The notes beneath the pieces were generated by a model. The model was not told the DNA's origin. It saw nothing but the letters and a program-made list of their open reading frames with translations, and searched no databases. 64,000 nt of DNA from an uncultured Muribaculaceae bacterium (GTDB lineage Bacteria > Bacteroidota > Bacteroidia > Bacteroidales > Muribaculaceae): contig CAJUSZ010000003.1 in assembly GCA_910589425.1 (NCBI GenBank), positions 53,493 through 117,492 on the forward strand. The letters are read 5' to 3'. Within the stretch, counting starts at the first letter, position 1, and each line of letters starts with the position of its first letter. The position numbers and the translations under genes were made by a program. Below are positions 24,567 to 34,205 of this stretch, piece by piece.

Positions 24567-26570
24567 ATGAAACTGAAAACTCTATCCAGATTCAGGATAC
24601 CATCAAATATCTACACAGCCACAATCTGCCAGTTCGCAGTGGCAATGCTGTTTCTGTGGATATCCAGGTTCATATTCTATCTCGCGAACGCCGACATTAC
24701 CGGAGTATCCTCTTTTTCAGATCTCATGAAACTGGCTGTCTCCGGATTCAGATTCGACCTCAGCGCCGCAGCATGGCTCAATATCCCTTTCATCGCAATG
24801 AGAATGATCCCGTTCCGGCTTGCTGAAAACAGAAAATGGCTCGCTGCCAGCGACATCATTTTCGCAATAGCTAACTCAGCCGGACTTCTCGCCAATCTGG
24901 CAGACACAGGACTCTTCCGCTTCACCGGGGCGCGCATGCGTTTCGACTCTCTGTCCGGATGGATCAATGAAGGGAACCTCGGAGGCATACTGCTCTCCTA
25001 CGCAGGAGAATGCTGGTGGCTTTATTTGTTGGCCGCGGCAATGATCACGCTTATGCTGTGGATAGCATTCCGGTTCAAGATCGAGCGTCCGGTGCCTGAA
25101 CTCGGATCGCGCGCATCCACGTTCACATTGCGTTTGCTTATTTTCATCATCGCGGCGACAGCCTCCGTATTCGCCATGCGGGGTGTGATAAAAGGACATC
25201 CTCTCAAAATCAGCGATGCGATAAAATTCACGGAAAATATGGCGCAGGTACCGCTTGTCCAGAATACACCTTTCTGCATCATGCGCACCATCGGTAAAGG
25301 CACCGACGAACTTGTTCCGCTCGAATTCTTCAGCGAGGCTGAATTAGCTTCCATCCGCACCTCCTTGCACGATCCAGCTGGAAATCCCGATCACTCTCCG
25401 GCCAAAGGCAAAAACATCTTTGTAATCGTCATCGAAAGTGGCGGCGCCGTCTGGAGCGACATCCTGAACGTGTATCCCTCTGACCGGACAGCCACCCTTA
25501 CTCCATTTATCGACTCCATCGCATCTGAGTCTCTGAGAGTGCGCCATGTTTTCGCGGCCGGGAAAGGTACTATCGACGGCATAACCACTATCTTCGGAGG
25601 ATTTCCGTCTGTATCCCCGTTCCAATACATGACATCACCCTACGTAGGCAATAATCTCGATTCACCTGCAAGACTGCTCCACGAGTCCGGATACACCACG
25701 AAGTTTTATCTCGGAAGCGAACCCGGATCATGCAACATAGACCAATTCCTTAAAATCTCAGGATTCAAGGATGTAACAAGTTGTAATGACTATCCATCCA
25801 GAAAGGATCACGACGGCGCGTGGGGAATATTCGATCACGCTATGGGTGCGTATGCAGCCCGCGATCTATCGACACTCACTCCTCCGTTCTTTGCCGGATG
25901 GCTGACGCTAAACCCGCACATGCCGTTCAATGTCCCTGACTACTGGAATGCATCAGACTACAGATCAGACAAAGGGACTGCGTCCCGAGCCGCAGAATAT
26001 ATGGACCGGTCGCTGAGAAATTTCTTCTCGGTTGCCAAGAGCCAGCCATGGTATTCCAACACCGTGTTCATCATTACATCCGATCACGGCACCCGCGACT
26101 TCAAGCAGACGCCCCACGATTCCCCGTGGATACAGCCCCACATATTCTTCATCGTCCACACACCCGACGGATCCATTCCTCCGGGAGAAGTGTCAGACCG
26201 GGTGATGAGCCAGCACGACATAACTCCTACGATACTCTCGCTCGCAGGCTACGACAAGACTTTCGTCGCACTTGGGTCAGACATATTTTCCGACACTCAC
26301 GCTCCTTACGCTCTAAGCATGATAGGCGGACGGATACAGATCATCGGGACACGATGGATGGTGCAACTATCCTCTGACATGAAACGCATCGAAGGAGTTT
26401 TCGATATTCTGAAAGATCCTACTGCATCGCATCCTGCCGGGACATTCGACAGCAAAGAGATCGATTCAATGGTTCGCTGGGGTAAAGCATTCATGCAGGA
26501 CTTCACCCAGCGCACTGTAAACCACCGGATGTCTGTAAATCCGGGAACATCAGTAAAAACATTCAACTAA
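24567..26570 (+). CDS. LTA synthase-like membrane sulfatase/phosphoglycerol transferase
   Basis: 667 residues. Five hydrophobic helices fill the first ~215 residues, followed by an extracytoplasmic sulfatase-fold domain. Metal and nucleophile motifs are visible: Glu in FVIVIESGGAVW, the nucleophile Thr in AAGKGTIDGITTIFGG, and the C-terminal SDHGTRD. The family includes LtaS and the mdoB/OpgB phosphoglycerol transferases, which move headgroups from phospholipids onto surface glycans. In a Gram-negative Bacteroidales cell the acceptor is likely a periplasmic or outer-membrane glycan or lipid A (inference). It is followed 26 bases later by the M48 protease gene. Confidence 0.82.
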   Translation: MKLKTLSRFRIPSNIYTATICQFAVAMLFLWISRFIFYLANADITGVSSFSDLMKLAVSGFRFDLSAAAWLNIPFIAMRMIPFRLAENRKWLAASDIIFAIANSAGLLANLADTGLFRFTGARMRFDSLSGWINEGNLGGILLSYAGECWWLYLLAAAMITLMLWIAFRFKIERPVPELGSRASTFTLRLLIFIIAATASVFAMRGVIKGHPLKISDAIKFTENMAQVPLVQNTPFCIMRTIGKGTDELVPLEFFSEAELASIRTSLHDPAGNPDHSPAKGKNIFVIVIESGGAVWSDILNVYPSDRTATLTPFIDSIASESLRVRHVFAAGKGTIDGITTIFGGFPSVSPFQYMTSPYVGNNLDSPARLLHESGYTTKFYLGSEPGSCNIDQFLKISGFKDVTSCNDYPSRKDHDGAWGIFDHAMGAYAARDLSTLTPPFFAGWLTLNPHMPFNVPDYWNASDYRSDKGTASRAAEYMDRSLRNFFSVAKSQPWYSNTVFIITSDHGTRDFKQTPHDSPWIQPHIFFIVHTPDGSIPPGEVSDRVMSQHDITPTILSLAGYDKTFVALGSDIFSDTHAPYALSMIGGRIQIIGTRWMVQLSSDMKRIEGVFDILKDPTASHPAGTFDSKEIDSMVRWGKAFMQDFTQRTVNHRMSVNPGTSVKTFN

Positions 26571-26596
26571 TACTCTCTATAACCCATTATATAGAT

Positions 26597-27406
26597 ATGA
26601 ACAGAATAATAACATTTCTCGCCACAATCTTTATCTGCACGGCTGTTCCGGCCACATCTTCGGCATTCGACCTTCTTCAGGCCGCCAAAGGCGCGGCGAA
26701 AGTTGTCCAGTCCATGACCCTGTCCGACTCACAGATAAAGGGCTACGTGAGTCAATACGTCTCCGGCCTCGACAAACAGAGTAAAATTGCCCCCGCCAAC
26801 AGCAAATATACCATCCGACTGAAAAAGATGACCCAGGGACTGACAAGCGTGAACGGTATTCCGCTCACTTTCAAGGTATATCTGACAGACGACGTCAACG
26901 CATTCGCATGTGCCGACGGAAATGTGCGGGTCTATTCAGGGCTCATGGACTTGATGTCCGATGACGAGGTTCTTGGAGTGATCGGGCATGAGATAGGACA
27001 TGTCGCCCACCAGGACACTAAAAAAGCATTCAAAACCGCACTGCTCACTTCCGCCGCCCGCGACGCACTCATCGCATCTGGCGGCATGGTAGGCACACTC
27101 AGTAGCTCGCAGATCGGAAGCATCGGAGAAGCGATGCTCAATAACAGCTATTCCAAAAAACAGGAATCCAACGCGGATAATTATGGCTACGAATTTCTGA
27201 AGAAAGCCGGCAAGAATCCCTGGGCTATGGCTATGGCATTCAAAAAGCTGAAGAGCATGGAGGGATCTTCATCCGGACTCAAAGCCAAAGTCAGCCAGCT
27301 CTTCTCGGACCATCCCTCGACCGACGCAAGAATCAAGGCCATGGAAAAACGTGCCATAAAAGATGGCATAGCTCCACCGGCTGGTTACACACCGATATCC
27401 AAATAA
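26597..27406 (+). CDS. M48-family metalloprotease, periplasmic
   Basis: 269 residues with a signal peptide ending near SSAFDLLQ; no lipobox cysteine. The zinc motif HEIGHVAHQD (H-E-x-x-H) follows LMDLMSDDEVLGVIG. The third ligand glutamate is in KKQESNADNYGYEFL. It resembles the soluble LoiP/BepA-type M48 proteases that degrade misfolded outer-membrane proteins, but lacks the TPR tail of BepA. The C-terminal FSDHPSTDARIKAMEKRA is typical of the family. It may share a transcript with the upstream sulfatase gene. Confidence 0.87.
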   Translation: MNRIITFLATIFICTAVPATSSAFDLLQAAKGAAKVVQSMTLSDSQIKGYVSQYVSGLDKQSKIAPANSKYTIRLKKMTQGLTSVNGIPLTFKVYLTDDVNAFACADGNVRVYSGLMDLMSDDEVLGVIGHEIGHVAHQDTKKAFKTALLTSAARDALIASGGMVGTLSSSQIGSIGEAMLNNSYSKKQESNADNYGYEFLKKAGKNPWAMAMAFKKLKSMEGSSSGLKAKVSQLFSDHPSTDARIKAMEKRAIKDGIAPPAGYTPISK

Positions 27407-27422
27407 TCTTTCCCAACGAACC

Positions 27423-27462
27423 AAAGGCTGTGGCGTAATATTTTAACTACACCACAGCCTTT
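27423..27462. terminator. Bidirectional terminator between converging genes
   Basis: AAAGGCTGTGG (27423-27433) and CCACAGCCTTT (27452-27462) form an 11-bp stem between the M48 gene (plus) and the efflux operon (minus). T-rich sequence follows on the plus side (TTCTTTG). Confidence 0.7.
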
Positions 27463-27503
27463 TCTTTGCCTTCCACTGCCACCTGTCGGGATAGACCTAA
27501 ACT

Positions 27504-29087
27504 TCAGCGCGTTTCTCTCTTGAATATCTTGCGGATTGTGCGCCATTTGGGAAATATGGCAGTCGGACGAATCGGACCGTAGCGAACGGCAATTATGACT
27601 AATGACAAGATCGCGGCAATGAGCAGCCAACCATAGATCTCTTTCATCGAAATCACAAGCGCGTGTCGCTGGACGGTTCCGTACAGTTGACCGACAGGGA
27701 TATGAATGATATCCGAATTGAAGTCAGTCAGACGCGCAGAGATGAGAGAAGCGTTCTTTGCCATTGTATGACGTAAAAACTCTCCTATCAGGGCGGGACC
27801 GAGTGTGGCACCCATTACCGCGCCAGTGAAACCGTTTATAGTCAAAGCCTGTGGGAATACAAAGAAATGCAGTCCGCTCTGAACTATTGAGGTCAGGAAC
27901 ACAATTGAGATAATCACAGACGCAAAACCGCGTATGAAGAGCGGTAAGAAAAGCATCTCCTTTTCAACGCCGTAATCTATCATGAAATAGAACCATCCGA
28001 GATATATGGCTGCAAAGGCAAATGCGATTGCAGTCATAGTCTTATAACGCCACTTATGTAACGCGAACGTGCGATATGTAAACGCACATCCGACTACGAT
28101 GCCGGCAAACACATACCAGTTGAGGTCGATAAGATTGGTCTCATCAAAACCGAGAATCGCTGCCGCATAACTGTGTTCAAACACATGTTCAGTTGCCATA
28201 AGTGTGAAGAAAACAATGTATATCACGGTTGCCCTTATGACATTGCGGTTTGTCAAAGCCTGAAAAGATATGTATGGATGATGGAGGAATGTCGCCCGCC
28301 AGAGGTTGATGGCAAGGCAGACCATACCCAAGATTGCCGCTCCGACGATTTCCTCAGCTTCCCACCAGCCATAGAAATTGCCGTACACACATATAAATGT
28401 GAAGCACAACATGAAAACGCTCCATAGTGCGGCGCCTATCCAGTCGATGCCCAACAGCGGTATCTGCATGGGGCCTTTCACGGGCTTGACAAGAACCAGC
28501 ACCATTACCATCATCAGCACAAGCAGACCGCTCATTATCCAGTGCATATATTCCCATTGCGAGAAGAATGCGGTGTAGATGGTTGCAATACCGCTCAGTT
28601 GAATCACTCCGTCAACTACAAGATAGACATAGCAGAAAAATATAGCCATATCACGCACCGGTGTGAGCCAGAGCTGGATTGTAGAATTGCACACAAATGT
28701 GGCCCACATGCGGAACCAACCCGCGACAAAGCAGGTGGCGACGAGCAGAGGGACATTTGTCGTATTTGCACAAATGAAGTTAGCGGCAATAAGAACAGCT
28801 CCGCACACGAGAAGCCCTATCCGGTTGGAGAAACGGAACTTCAACCGGAACATCACGGCGAAATTTATAGACATTCCGACCAGCGACGCATATCCGGCCA
28901 TCAATATATCCTCCTGCATCAGGGCGGTCGTTCCCACCATATCGGTGGCGGCGGCAAGATAGATGCCGCCTGAAAACTGCACTATCAGCACGAAGAATAT
29001 AAAAAGCCAAGGCTTTAACCTACGCGGCACATAGTTCGGAACGTCGGGTATATCGAATGGACCCTGAGGCCCGTGCCAATCGCCCAT
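27504..29087 (-). CDS. MFS drug/anion transporter of the EmrB/QacA (DHA2) type
   Basis: 527 residues with about fourteen hydrophobic segments, the size and topology of DHA2 family exporters. It is the last gene of a three-gene operon, 1 base after the EmrA-like gene. DHA2 antiporters work with an EmrA-type adaptor and TolC to move toxic compounds across both membranes. The long conserved acidic residues of DHA2 motif D1 are not obvious, so the substrate class cannot be read. Bacteroidota carry many such EmrAB-TolC systems. Confidence 0.8.
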   Translation of the reverse strand: MGDWHGPQGPFDIPDVPNYVPRRLKPWLFIFFVLIVQFSGGIYLAAATDMVGTTALMQEDILMAGYASLVGMSINFAVMFRLKFRFSNRIGLLVCGAVLIAANFICANTTNVPLLVATCFVAGWFRMWATFVCNSTIQLWLTPVRDMAIFFCYVYLVVDGVIQLSGIATIYTAFFSQWEYMHWIMSGLLVLMMVMVLVLVKPVKGPMQIPLLGIDWIGAALWSVFMLCFTFICVYGNFYGWWEAEEIVGAAILGMVCLAINLWRATFLHHPYISFQALTNRNVIRATVIYIVFFTLMATEHVFEHSYAAAILGFDETNLIDLNWYVFAGIVVGCAFTYRTFALHKWRYKTMTAIAFAFAAIYLGWFYFMIDYGVEKEMLFLPLFIRGFASVIISIVFLTSIVQSGLHFFVFPQALTINGFTGAVMGATLGPALIGEFLRHTMAKNASLISARLTDFNSDIIHIPVGQLYGTVQRHALVISMKEIYGWLLIAAILSLVIIAVRYGPIRPTAIFPKWRTIRKIFKRETR

Positions 29088-29088
29088 A

Positions 29089-30114
29089 TCAGTATTTTAC
29101 CTCACATTCCACATTCATACCGGCACGCAGAAGGTTGAGGTCGGCATTATCTGTCAATTCAATCCTTACGGGTATGCGTTGACGTACCTTTACGAAATTT
29201 CCCGCCGAGTTGTCTTGCGGCAGCAAAGACAGAGCGGCTCCTGTCGCGGTGGATAATGAAACGACCTTACCCTTAAAAGTCTTGTCAGGAATGGCGTCAA
29301 CCTTGATTTCAACCTCGTTTCCGGGGTGAATATGCTCCAGTTGGGTTTCCTTGTAGTTTGCAGTGATCCAAACCTCTGTGCCATCTACAATGTCAAGAAG
29401 GGTCTGACCCGGTTGGACAAGTTGGCCTATCTGTATCTCCTTGCGTGAGACATAACCGTCGCAAGGGGCTGTTATCACAGTGTATGACAGATTCAGTTCC
29501 GCGGTTTCGAGCAGGGCCTTTGCAAGTTCAATACCCGCGTCATTCTGGGCGATGCGCTGGCGGGTCTCGGCGACTACCGAGGATGTTGCCGAGCTTTGAC
29601 GGGCAAGCATCTCATAGCGTGCTTTCTTTGCTTTATAGTCTGTTTCAGCTCCGTCATATTGCTGACGTGTAACGGCTTCTTTCTCCAACAGTTTGCGATA
29701 GCGCTCAAGATCAACGGCTGCATTTTCCATCAATACCTTCGCCTCGGCGATTGATGCTTCGCTGACAGCCACATTTGCGGAAGCGACACCGACACTGCGG
29801 TCAGCGACTGTGCGTCCGGCAAGGGCATTCTGATAATCGGCATTTGCCTGTGCCACACGCAAACGCATATCCGCATCATCGATAATGACAAGCGTGTCCC
29901 CTTTTTTCACGGGTTCATACTCATTGAAACGGATTTCCTTGATGTAGCCCTGCACACGGCTGTTGACAGGCACAATCTGACGCTGCACCTGCGCATTGTC
30001 GGTAAATTCCACATTGCCAAAATGAATGAACTTGGAAGCCACCCAGATACCGGCGGCGATGATTACTGCGAGAGTGATGACATAGGAGAGTATCTTTTTT
30101 GTACGGTGTTTCAT
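29089..30114 (-). CDS. HlyD/EmrA-family membrane fusion protein
   Basis: 341 residues. One N-terminal membrane anchor (ILSYVITLAVIIAAGIWVAS) is followed by the biotinyl-lipoyl half-motif (VNSRVQGYIKEIRFNEYEPV), a long coiled-coil hairpin rich in Ala/Glu (~85-200), the second lipoyl half (VITAPCDGYVSRKEIQIGQL) and a beta-barrel domain. It bridges the inner-membrane MFS pump and the outer-membrane channel. Its ATG overlaps the stop of the upstream TolC gene (ATGA at 30111-30114), so the subunits are translated together. Confidence 0.88.
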   Translation of the reverse strand: MKHRTKKILSYVITLAVIIAAGIWVASKFIHFGNVEFTDNAQVQRQIVPVNSRVQGYIKEIRFNEYEPVKKGDTLVIIDDADMRLRVAQANADYQNALAGRTVADRSVGVASANVAVSEASIAEAKVLMENAAVDLERYRKLLEKEAVTRQQYDGAETDYKAKKARYEMLARQSSATSSVVAETRQRIAQNDAGIELAKALLETAELNLSYTVITAPCDGYVSRKEIQIGQLVQPGQTLLDIVDGTEVWITANYKETQLEHIHPGNEVEIKVDAIPDKTFKGKVVSLSTATGAALSLLPQDNSAGNFVKVRQRIPVRIELTDNADLNLLRAGMNVECEVKY

Positions 30115-31430
30115 ATTTTTCCGGATGTAAACAGTAGTTTGTAATAATAGTAGATTATGTTGATGCGGGCGTTGACAAGCTGCTGCTCCGCATCAAGTTT
30201 TGAATTTGCTGCATCGAGCATATCCGTGATGAGGGCCATGTCTGCGGAATAGCGTGTGAACACAGTGTTGTAGTTCCTTTGGGCGAGTTCAACGCTTTTC
30301 TGCTGTGTGTTGAGATCCTCGTATGACTCAAGATAGCGGATATAGTCAGCCCTGACGGCAAGTTCTGTGTTCTCCCGCGCCGCCGCAAGTTCGTCAGCGG
30401 CGAGAACCGTGGCCACCCGGCTCCGTGATAGAGATTTGTTTGTCTTGAATAGCGACGAGATATTGTAACTGATACCGACACCGACGTACCAATAGCTTAG
30501 ATTGCGGTTTATCGGCGGCACCTCCACCAATATTGGGCCGTCGACACTCCATCCTGCCTGTAATCCAATTTTGGGAAGACGCTCTGATTTAATCAGATCC
30601 TCCGCTTTCCGGGATATGTCAACCTTTGACTGAGCCAGCCTGAGTACGGGGGAATTGACCGAGGCCTCAGTCTGCCATGACGACTCGCTCTGTGAAGGAA
30701 GCGACTTATCAAGAATTGCAGGATCGGGCACTATGACAGTACCTTGCGGCAAACCTGCGATAGCGACAAGATTGTTGTTGAGTATGTCGATTGTGTTGTT
30801 GATCTTCACCAGTTGGAGTTCGAGATTGGACACAAGCAGTTCATAGCGGGTTATGTCGTTCTGCAAAGCCACGCCTTGCTCATATCGGGCTTGCATCTCA
30901 TCAAGCACTTTCCTCGCCTGCGCGATGTTATTCTCCACCACTCCACGCAGATTGGCATATTTGTAAATATCAAGGTAAAAGCCGGTGAGTTGAAATCGGA
31001 TATTGTCGCGCTGTAATTCCGTAGCATACCGGGCCGAAGTCAGTTTAAGTTCCGCGAGCTTGATGCCAGAAGTAATGGCTCCGCCGGCATACACAGGCTG
31101 GTTCACACTTAGCGACAAGGCGTTGCCAAAATGTGGTATAGGGGCTTTCTGATAGTCCGAAAGATTCCTTTTGGTCGTAAATCCGTCGCCTATATAGCTG
31201 AATGACAGGGAGGCATTAATGTCTGGCAACAGACCGGCCCTGGCGACACGAATCTCATGGCCGGCTACCTCCTCAGCGGAGAAAGAGGGGCGTAACTGCA
31301 TGCTGTTTCTTTCAGCGCTCTCAAATAACTGTTCAAGGGTTACTACTGATGAGTTCTGACCGAAAGCACACACCCCAGCGCCCAGCAGAACTGCGCTGAG
31401 CAGCCCTGTGAGCAATCGTTGATTGTTCAT
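30111..31430 (-). CDS. TolC-family outer membrane efflux protein
   Basis: 439 residues with a signal peptide (TGLLSAVLLGAGVCAFGQ). Two OEP repeats are typical: long helices such as LKLTSARYATELQRDNIRFQ and the second LAQRNYNTVFTRYSADMALI, with beta strands between. It forms the trimeric outer-membrane and periplasmic tunnel for the operon's pump. First gene of the operon. It is preceded by a leader of about 220 nt in which no gene is recognised. Confidence 0.88.
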   Translation of the reverse strand: MNNQRLLTGLLSAVLLGAGVCAFGQNSSVVTLEQLFESAERNSMQLRPSFSAEEVAGHEIRVARAGLLPDINASLSFSYIGDGFTTKRNLSDYQKAPIPHFGNALSLSVNQPVYAGGAITSGIKLAELKLTSARYATELQRDNIRFQLTGFYLDIYKYANLRGVVENNIAQARKVLDEMQARYEQGVALQNDITRYELLVSNLELQLVKINNTIDILNNNLVAIAGLPQGTVIVPDPAILDKSLPSQSESSWQTEASVNSPVLRLAQSKVDISRKAEDLIKSERLPKIGLQAGWSVDGPILVEVPPINRNLSYWYVGVGISYNISSLFKTNKSLSRSRVATVLAADELAAARENTELAVRADYIRYLESYEDLNTQQKSVELAQRNYNTVFTRYSADMALITDMLDAANSKLDAEQQLVNARINIIYYYYKLLFTSGKI

Positions 31431-31661
31431 AAAAATCGGGGGATATTATGTGGATATTATATTTGGGCCGCTGTCCGTCAATCTGCCGACGGTATGCGAC
31501 TGTTCTGAAATCAGATCAGACTTTGAGCGCGGCTACAGCCTGCCGTACTCTTCCAGTTTTCCTTGAAAGCGTAGTTCTGCACATACGCCACCGTTGCGTT
31601 TATCGCCTTATCTGTTACAATCATTCAATCACCGCTCTTTGTGAACGGCACTGCAAAATTA
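31431..31661 (-). promoter_or_regulatory. Promoter and long leader of the efflux operon
   Basis: CAAAATTA at 31654-31661 reads TAATTTTG on the minus strand (TAnnTTTG). The transcript would start near 31647 and carry a leader of about 215 nt before the TolC ATG at 31430. A short complementary pair (CCGTC/GACGG around 31475-31492) is the only structure noticed, and no reading frame in it looks real. Such a long leader may hold post-transcriptional control. The rest of 31431-31808 contains only this leader, the promoter and the terminator at 31753-31788. Confidence 0.45.
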
Positions 31662-31752
31662 CAAAAAAATCGTAAAAATTCTGTAACCAAAACATCAAAA
31701 AGTTGAGCATCCGCTCGACCATGCTCACTATATCCACTTGTTATATAGACAG

Positions 31753-31788
31753 ATGACGGCAAGAAGCATTTTATACTCTTGCCGTCAT
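31753..31788 (-). terminator. Terminator after the LytTR/PepSY-like gene cluster
   Basis: ATGACGGCAAGA (31753-31764) and TCTTGCCGTCAT (31777-31788) form a perfect 12-bp stem just past the stop at 31809 on the minus strand. Confidence 0.65.
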
Positions 31789-31808
31789 ATTTCAGTATGT
31801 CGCGGTGC

Positions 31809-32270
31809 TTATCTGCGCTGGCCTCTGCCTCCTTGACGGGGTTGCATGGGCTTGGCATCTTCAGTCAGTCTGAGTTCCGAGCCATTGGAAAGCTCCACTT
31901 TGTAGCCACCACGCTTCCGGGAAATCTCCACTATTGACTGTCCCTTAAAATTTGTGGCCACATATTTGGATATGGCTGCCGGAACTATCGCCGAGGGAAC
32001 GGAAGTGCCGCGGGCGGCCTTGACTTCCTTCCAATTGCCGTCAGAGGTAAAATCGACTTCGGCGCCACTCGTGAAGTCTACCTCATACTCCATGCCTCTG
32101 CGACCATTATCTTTCTCAACTTTTCTCACTTTATCTTTTGAAAAGTATTTAGTGATGAACGTTTTGGCAGCTGTAGGCAACCCGGTCTGGTTGATTGGTG
32201 TACCGGCAAACATCGTTACCGATAATGATGCTATGATTGTAGACAGCATCAATGACAAAAGTTTTTTCAT
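31809..32270 (-). CDS. Secreted PepSY-like (DUF2874-type) protein
   Basis: 153 residues with a signal peptide (LLSLMLSTIIASLSVTMFAG). It has two PepSY-like repeats: LPTAAKTFITKYFSKDKVRK with YEVDFTSGAEVDFTSDGNWK, and VPSAIVPAAISKYVATNFKG with YKVELSNGSELRLTEDAK. In Bacteroides, proteins of this kind sit in the periplasm, often next to two-component genes. Here it lies 6 bases after the LytTR regulator in the same operon. It may act as a sensor or output of that system (inference). The tail is basic (RQGGRGQRR). Confidence 0.8.
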   Translation of the reverse strand: MKKLLSLMLSTIIASLSVTMFAGTPINQTGLPTAAKTFITKYFSKDKVRKVEKDNGRRGMEYEVDFTSGAEVDFTSDGNWKEVKAARGTSVPSAIVPAAISKYVATNFKGQSIVEISRKRGGYKVELSNGSELRLTEDAKPMQPRQGGRGQRR

Positions 32271-32276
32271 TTGAAA

Positions 32277-32978
32277 TTATTTAGTTTGAATTATGTTGTT
32301 CAGGTTATTAAATACCGCGATATATTTTCTTCCCGCAGGAATCGGGCGGGGGAAATCATGTAGATAAACAGTCCTGTTGGAAAATTTTTCTATGAACGGG
32401 ATTGATACTATAAAAGACCTGTGTATTCTCACAAAACAATCCTCTGGAAGCATGGCTTCAATCTCCTTCATTGTGATCTGAGGAACAACTGTCGGCATAT
32501 CCTTTCTGAATATCTTTACATAATTGTCCATCGCCTCTATCACTATGACATCATTTAAGTTGACAACCACATTTTTATGATCCGCTTTCAGGGTAATACA
32601 TCTGGCCGGAGGCTCCGGATCCTTGTGCTGTATGAATATCCTGGCTTTTGCCATTGCCTTTTCAAAACGTGGATAGAATATCGGCTTGTGAAGAAAATCA
32701 ACCGCATCAACGTTGAACCCATCGAGCGCATAATTGGCGTATGCGGTAGTAAATATCAAACATACGCCTTCCGGCAATTCCTTAGCCAAAGTTACACCGT
32801 TATGTGAGTTCATCTCAATATCAAGGAAAACTATATCCGGTCTGGTTTCCCTGACATAATCCATACCCGCAATGGGGGAGGTGAAACATTTCAATTCAAT
32901 ACCGCCATACCGATTGCAATATTCCGTAATGATGCTTAAAGCGATCGGCTCATCATCTATTGCCACACACTTAATCAT
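32277..32978 (-). CDS. LytTR-family response regulator
   Basis: 233 residues from the ATG at 32978, which overlaps the stop of the kinase gene by ATGA. The receiver domain has the acidic pair in CVAIDDEPIALS, phospho-acceptor Asp in DIVFLDIEM and Lys in FLHKPI. The C-terminal LytTR DNA-binding domain (~130-233) has the conserved EAMDNYVKIF and the FVRIHRSFIVSIPFIEKF segment. All phosphorelay residues are intact. It is paired with the adjacent LytS-type kinase; targets probably include the neighbouring PepSY-like gene (inference). Confidence 0.9.
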   Translation of the reverse strand: MIKCVAIDDEPIALSIITEYCNRYGGIELKCFTSPIAGMDYVRETRPDIVFLDIEMNSHNGVTLAKELPEGVCLIFTTAYANYALDGFNVDAVDFLHKPIFYPRFEKAMAKARIFIQHKDPEPPARCITLKADHKNVVVNLNDVIVIEAMDNYVKIFRKDMPTVVPQITMKEIEAMLPEDCFVRIHRSFIVSIPFIEKFSNRTVYLHDFPRPIPAGRKYIAVFNNLNNIIQTK

Positions 32979-33988
32979 ACTGACAGATCTATACAAAGTT
33001 TCACTCTATAAAATGTACCGTCGCTATCATTAGACATCAGATGTTTTCCCGGATAGAGAAGTTCAAGACGCTTTCGACAGTTTTCAATACCCATGTGTTC
33101 GCCTATACGTTTCACCGGGAATATCCGGTTTTCAGTGGAGAATACCAACTTGCCGTTTCTTTCTGTCATCAATATGGAAATCCGACTTTTCTCAACGGGT
33201 GATATTCCATGCTTGAAACAGTTCTCTACAAAAGTCACCAACAACATAGGAGGAATTCGCAGACTGTTATTTTCAATATCGATATCCATTTTTACCGAGG
33301 TCATTCCGTTAAGTCTCAATGACTGCAGCTCCACATACTGCCTGATATAGTCGGCTTCTTCAGATATAGCGACGAAATCACGCATGGATGTCGTATGGAT
33401 ATACCGAAGCATTGATATGTATTTTTCCAATGACTCCATGGCCTTCCCATCATGAGTCAGAAACAGACCATAAAGAGAGTTCAAGGTATTGAACATGAAG
33501 TGAGGTTTGATTTGCGCCTTGTATAACTCAATCTCCGCTTTATCACGCTCGGCTTCCACCGCTCTGCGACGCGACCTTTGCAAATTGACCTGCGTAAGCA
33601 AACCTATTGCAAAGCTGAAAGCCTCAACAATCATGAACAGAGACCAAACTGCCTGCTGGTATTGCTGAATTGATGGAAATATCCTGACTATACCCTCGTC
33701 GTGAACATTCGGCTTGGGTATATAGAGGCTGATTTGCGCCAGGATGTATGTGATTCCGAATGAAACCAAAATCAAGACAATCCCCGTCCAACGACTTTTC
33801 CCTGCACGGAACAATGCCGGAACAGTGAACAGCCGGTTAACAAAATACAGCGCATAGAGCCAGAATCCAACAGTAATCACATACCATTGGAAATTGTGAA
33901 ACCACCGCTCCACCGGGAAAATAACCATCATCACCGGCAACACCACCAGACAAAAAACAATGTCAATATATACAGAAACATTCTTCAT
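32975..33988 (-). CDS. LytS/YehU-type sensor histidine kinase
   Basis: 337 residues. About four membrane segments fill the first ~145 residues, followed by the His_kinase domain with the phospho-acceptor His in KPHFMFNTLNSLYGLF. An ATP-binding region follows (LLVTFVENCFKHGISPVEKS, then HMGIENCRKRLELLYPG). No extra sensor domain is seen, so the membrane part itself presumably detects the signal. The gene starts the minus-strand operon kinase-regulator-PepSY-like protein, with a promoter at 34065-34072. Confidence 0.9.
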   Translation of the reverse strand: MKNVSVYIDIVFCLVVLPVMMVIFPVERWFHNFQWYVITVGFWLYALYFVNRLFTVPALFRAGKSRWTGIVLILVSFGITYILAQISLYIPKPNVHDEGIVRIFPSIQQYQQAVWSLFMIVEAFSFAIGLLTQVNLQRSRRRAVEAERDKAEIELYKAQIKPHFMFNTLNSLYGLFLTHDGKAMESLEKYISMLRYIHTTSMRDFVAISEEADYIRQYVELQSLRLNGMTSVKMDIDIENNSLRIPPMLLVTFVENCFKHGISPVEKSRISILMTERNGKLVFSTENRIFPVKRIGEHMGIENCRKRLELLYPGKHLMSNDSDGTFYRVKLCIDLSV

Positions 33989-34064
33989 GCAGGAGACGAC
34001 AAAGTTGCTAATTCAGACTTTTCAATCATTCTCACAGCCGGAATCGGAAACCAGCTTACGAATG

Positions 34065-34072
34065 CAAAGTTA
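34065..34072 (-). promoter_or_regulatory. -7 promoter element for the LytTR two-component operon
   Basis: CAAAGTTA on the plus strand reads TAACTTTG on the minus strand, a match to TAnnTTTG, about 75 bases ahead of the kinase ATG at 33988. Confidence 0.5.
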
Positions 34073-34180
34073 ATAATTTTAGAGTGAATGGGATCCAGAC
34101 AAAAGCGCTGTTTACCACCACATCAGCGCCGTTGGTCATTTTAACTTACGACGGGTGTCCTTGCTTATGGTTTAATGGCT

Positions 34181-34188
34181 TAATTTTG
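34181..34188 (+). promoter_or_regulatory. -7 promoter element ahead of the broken RND pump gene
   Basis: TAATTTTG matches TAnnTTTG, 18 bases before the ATG at 34206. The promoter seems preserved although the gene it drives is broken. Confidence 0.45.
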
Positions 34189-34205
34189 CCTAAATTCTTA
34201 TAACA

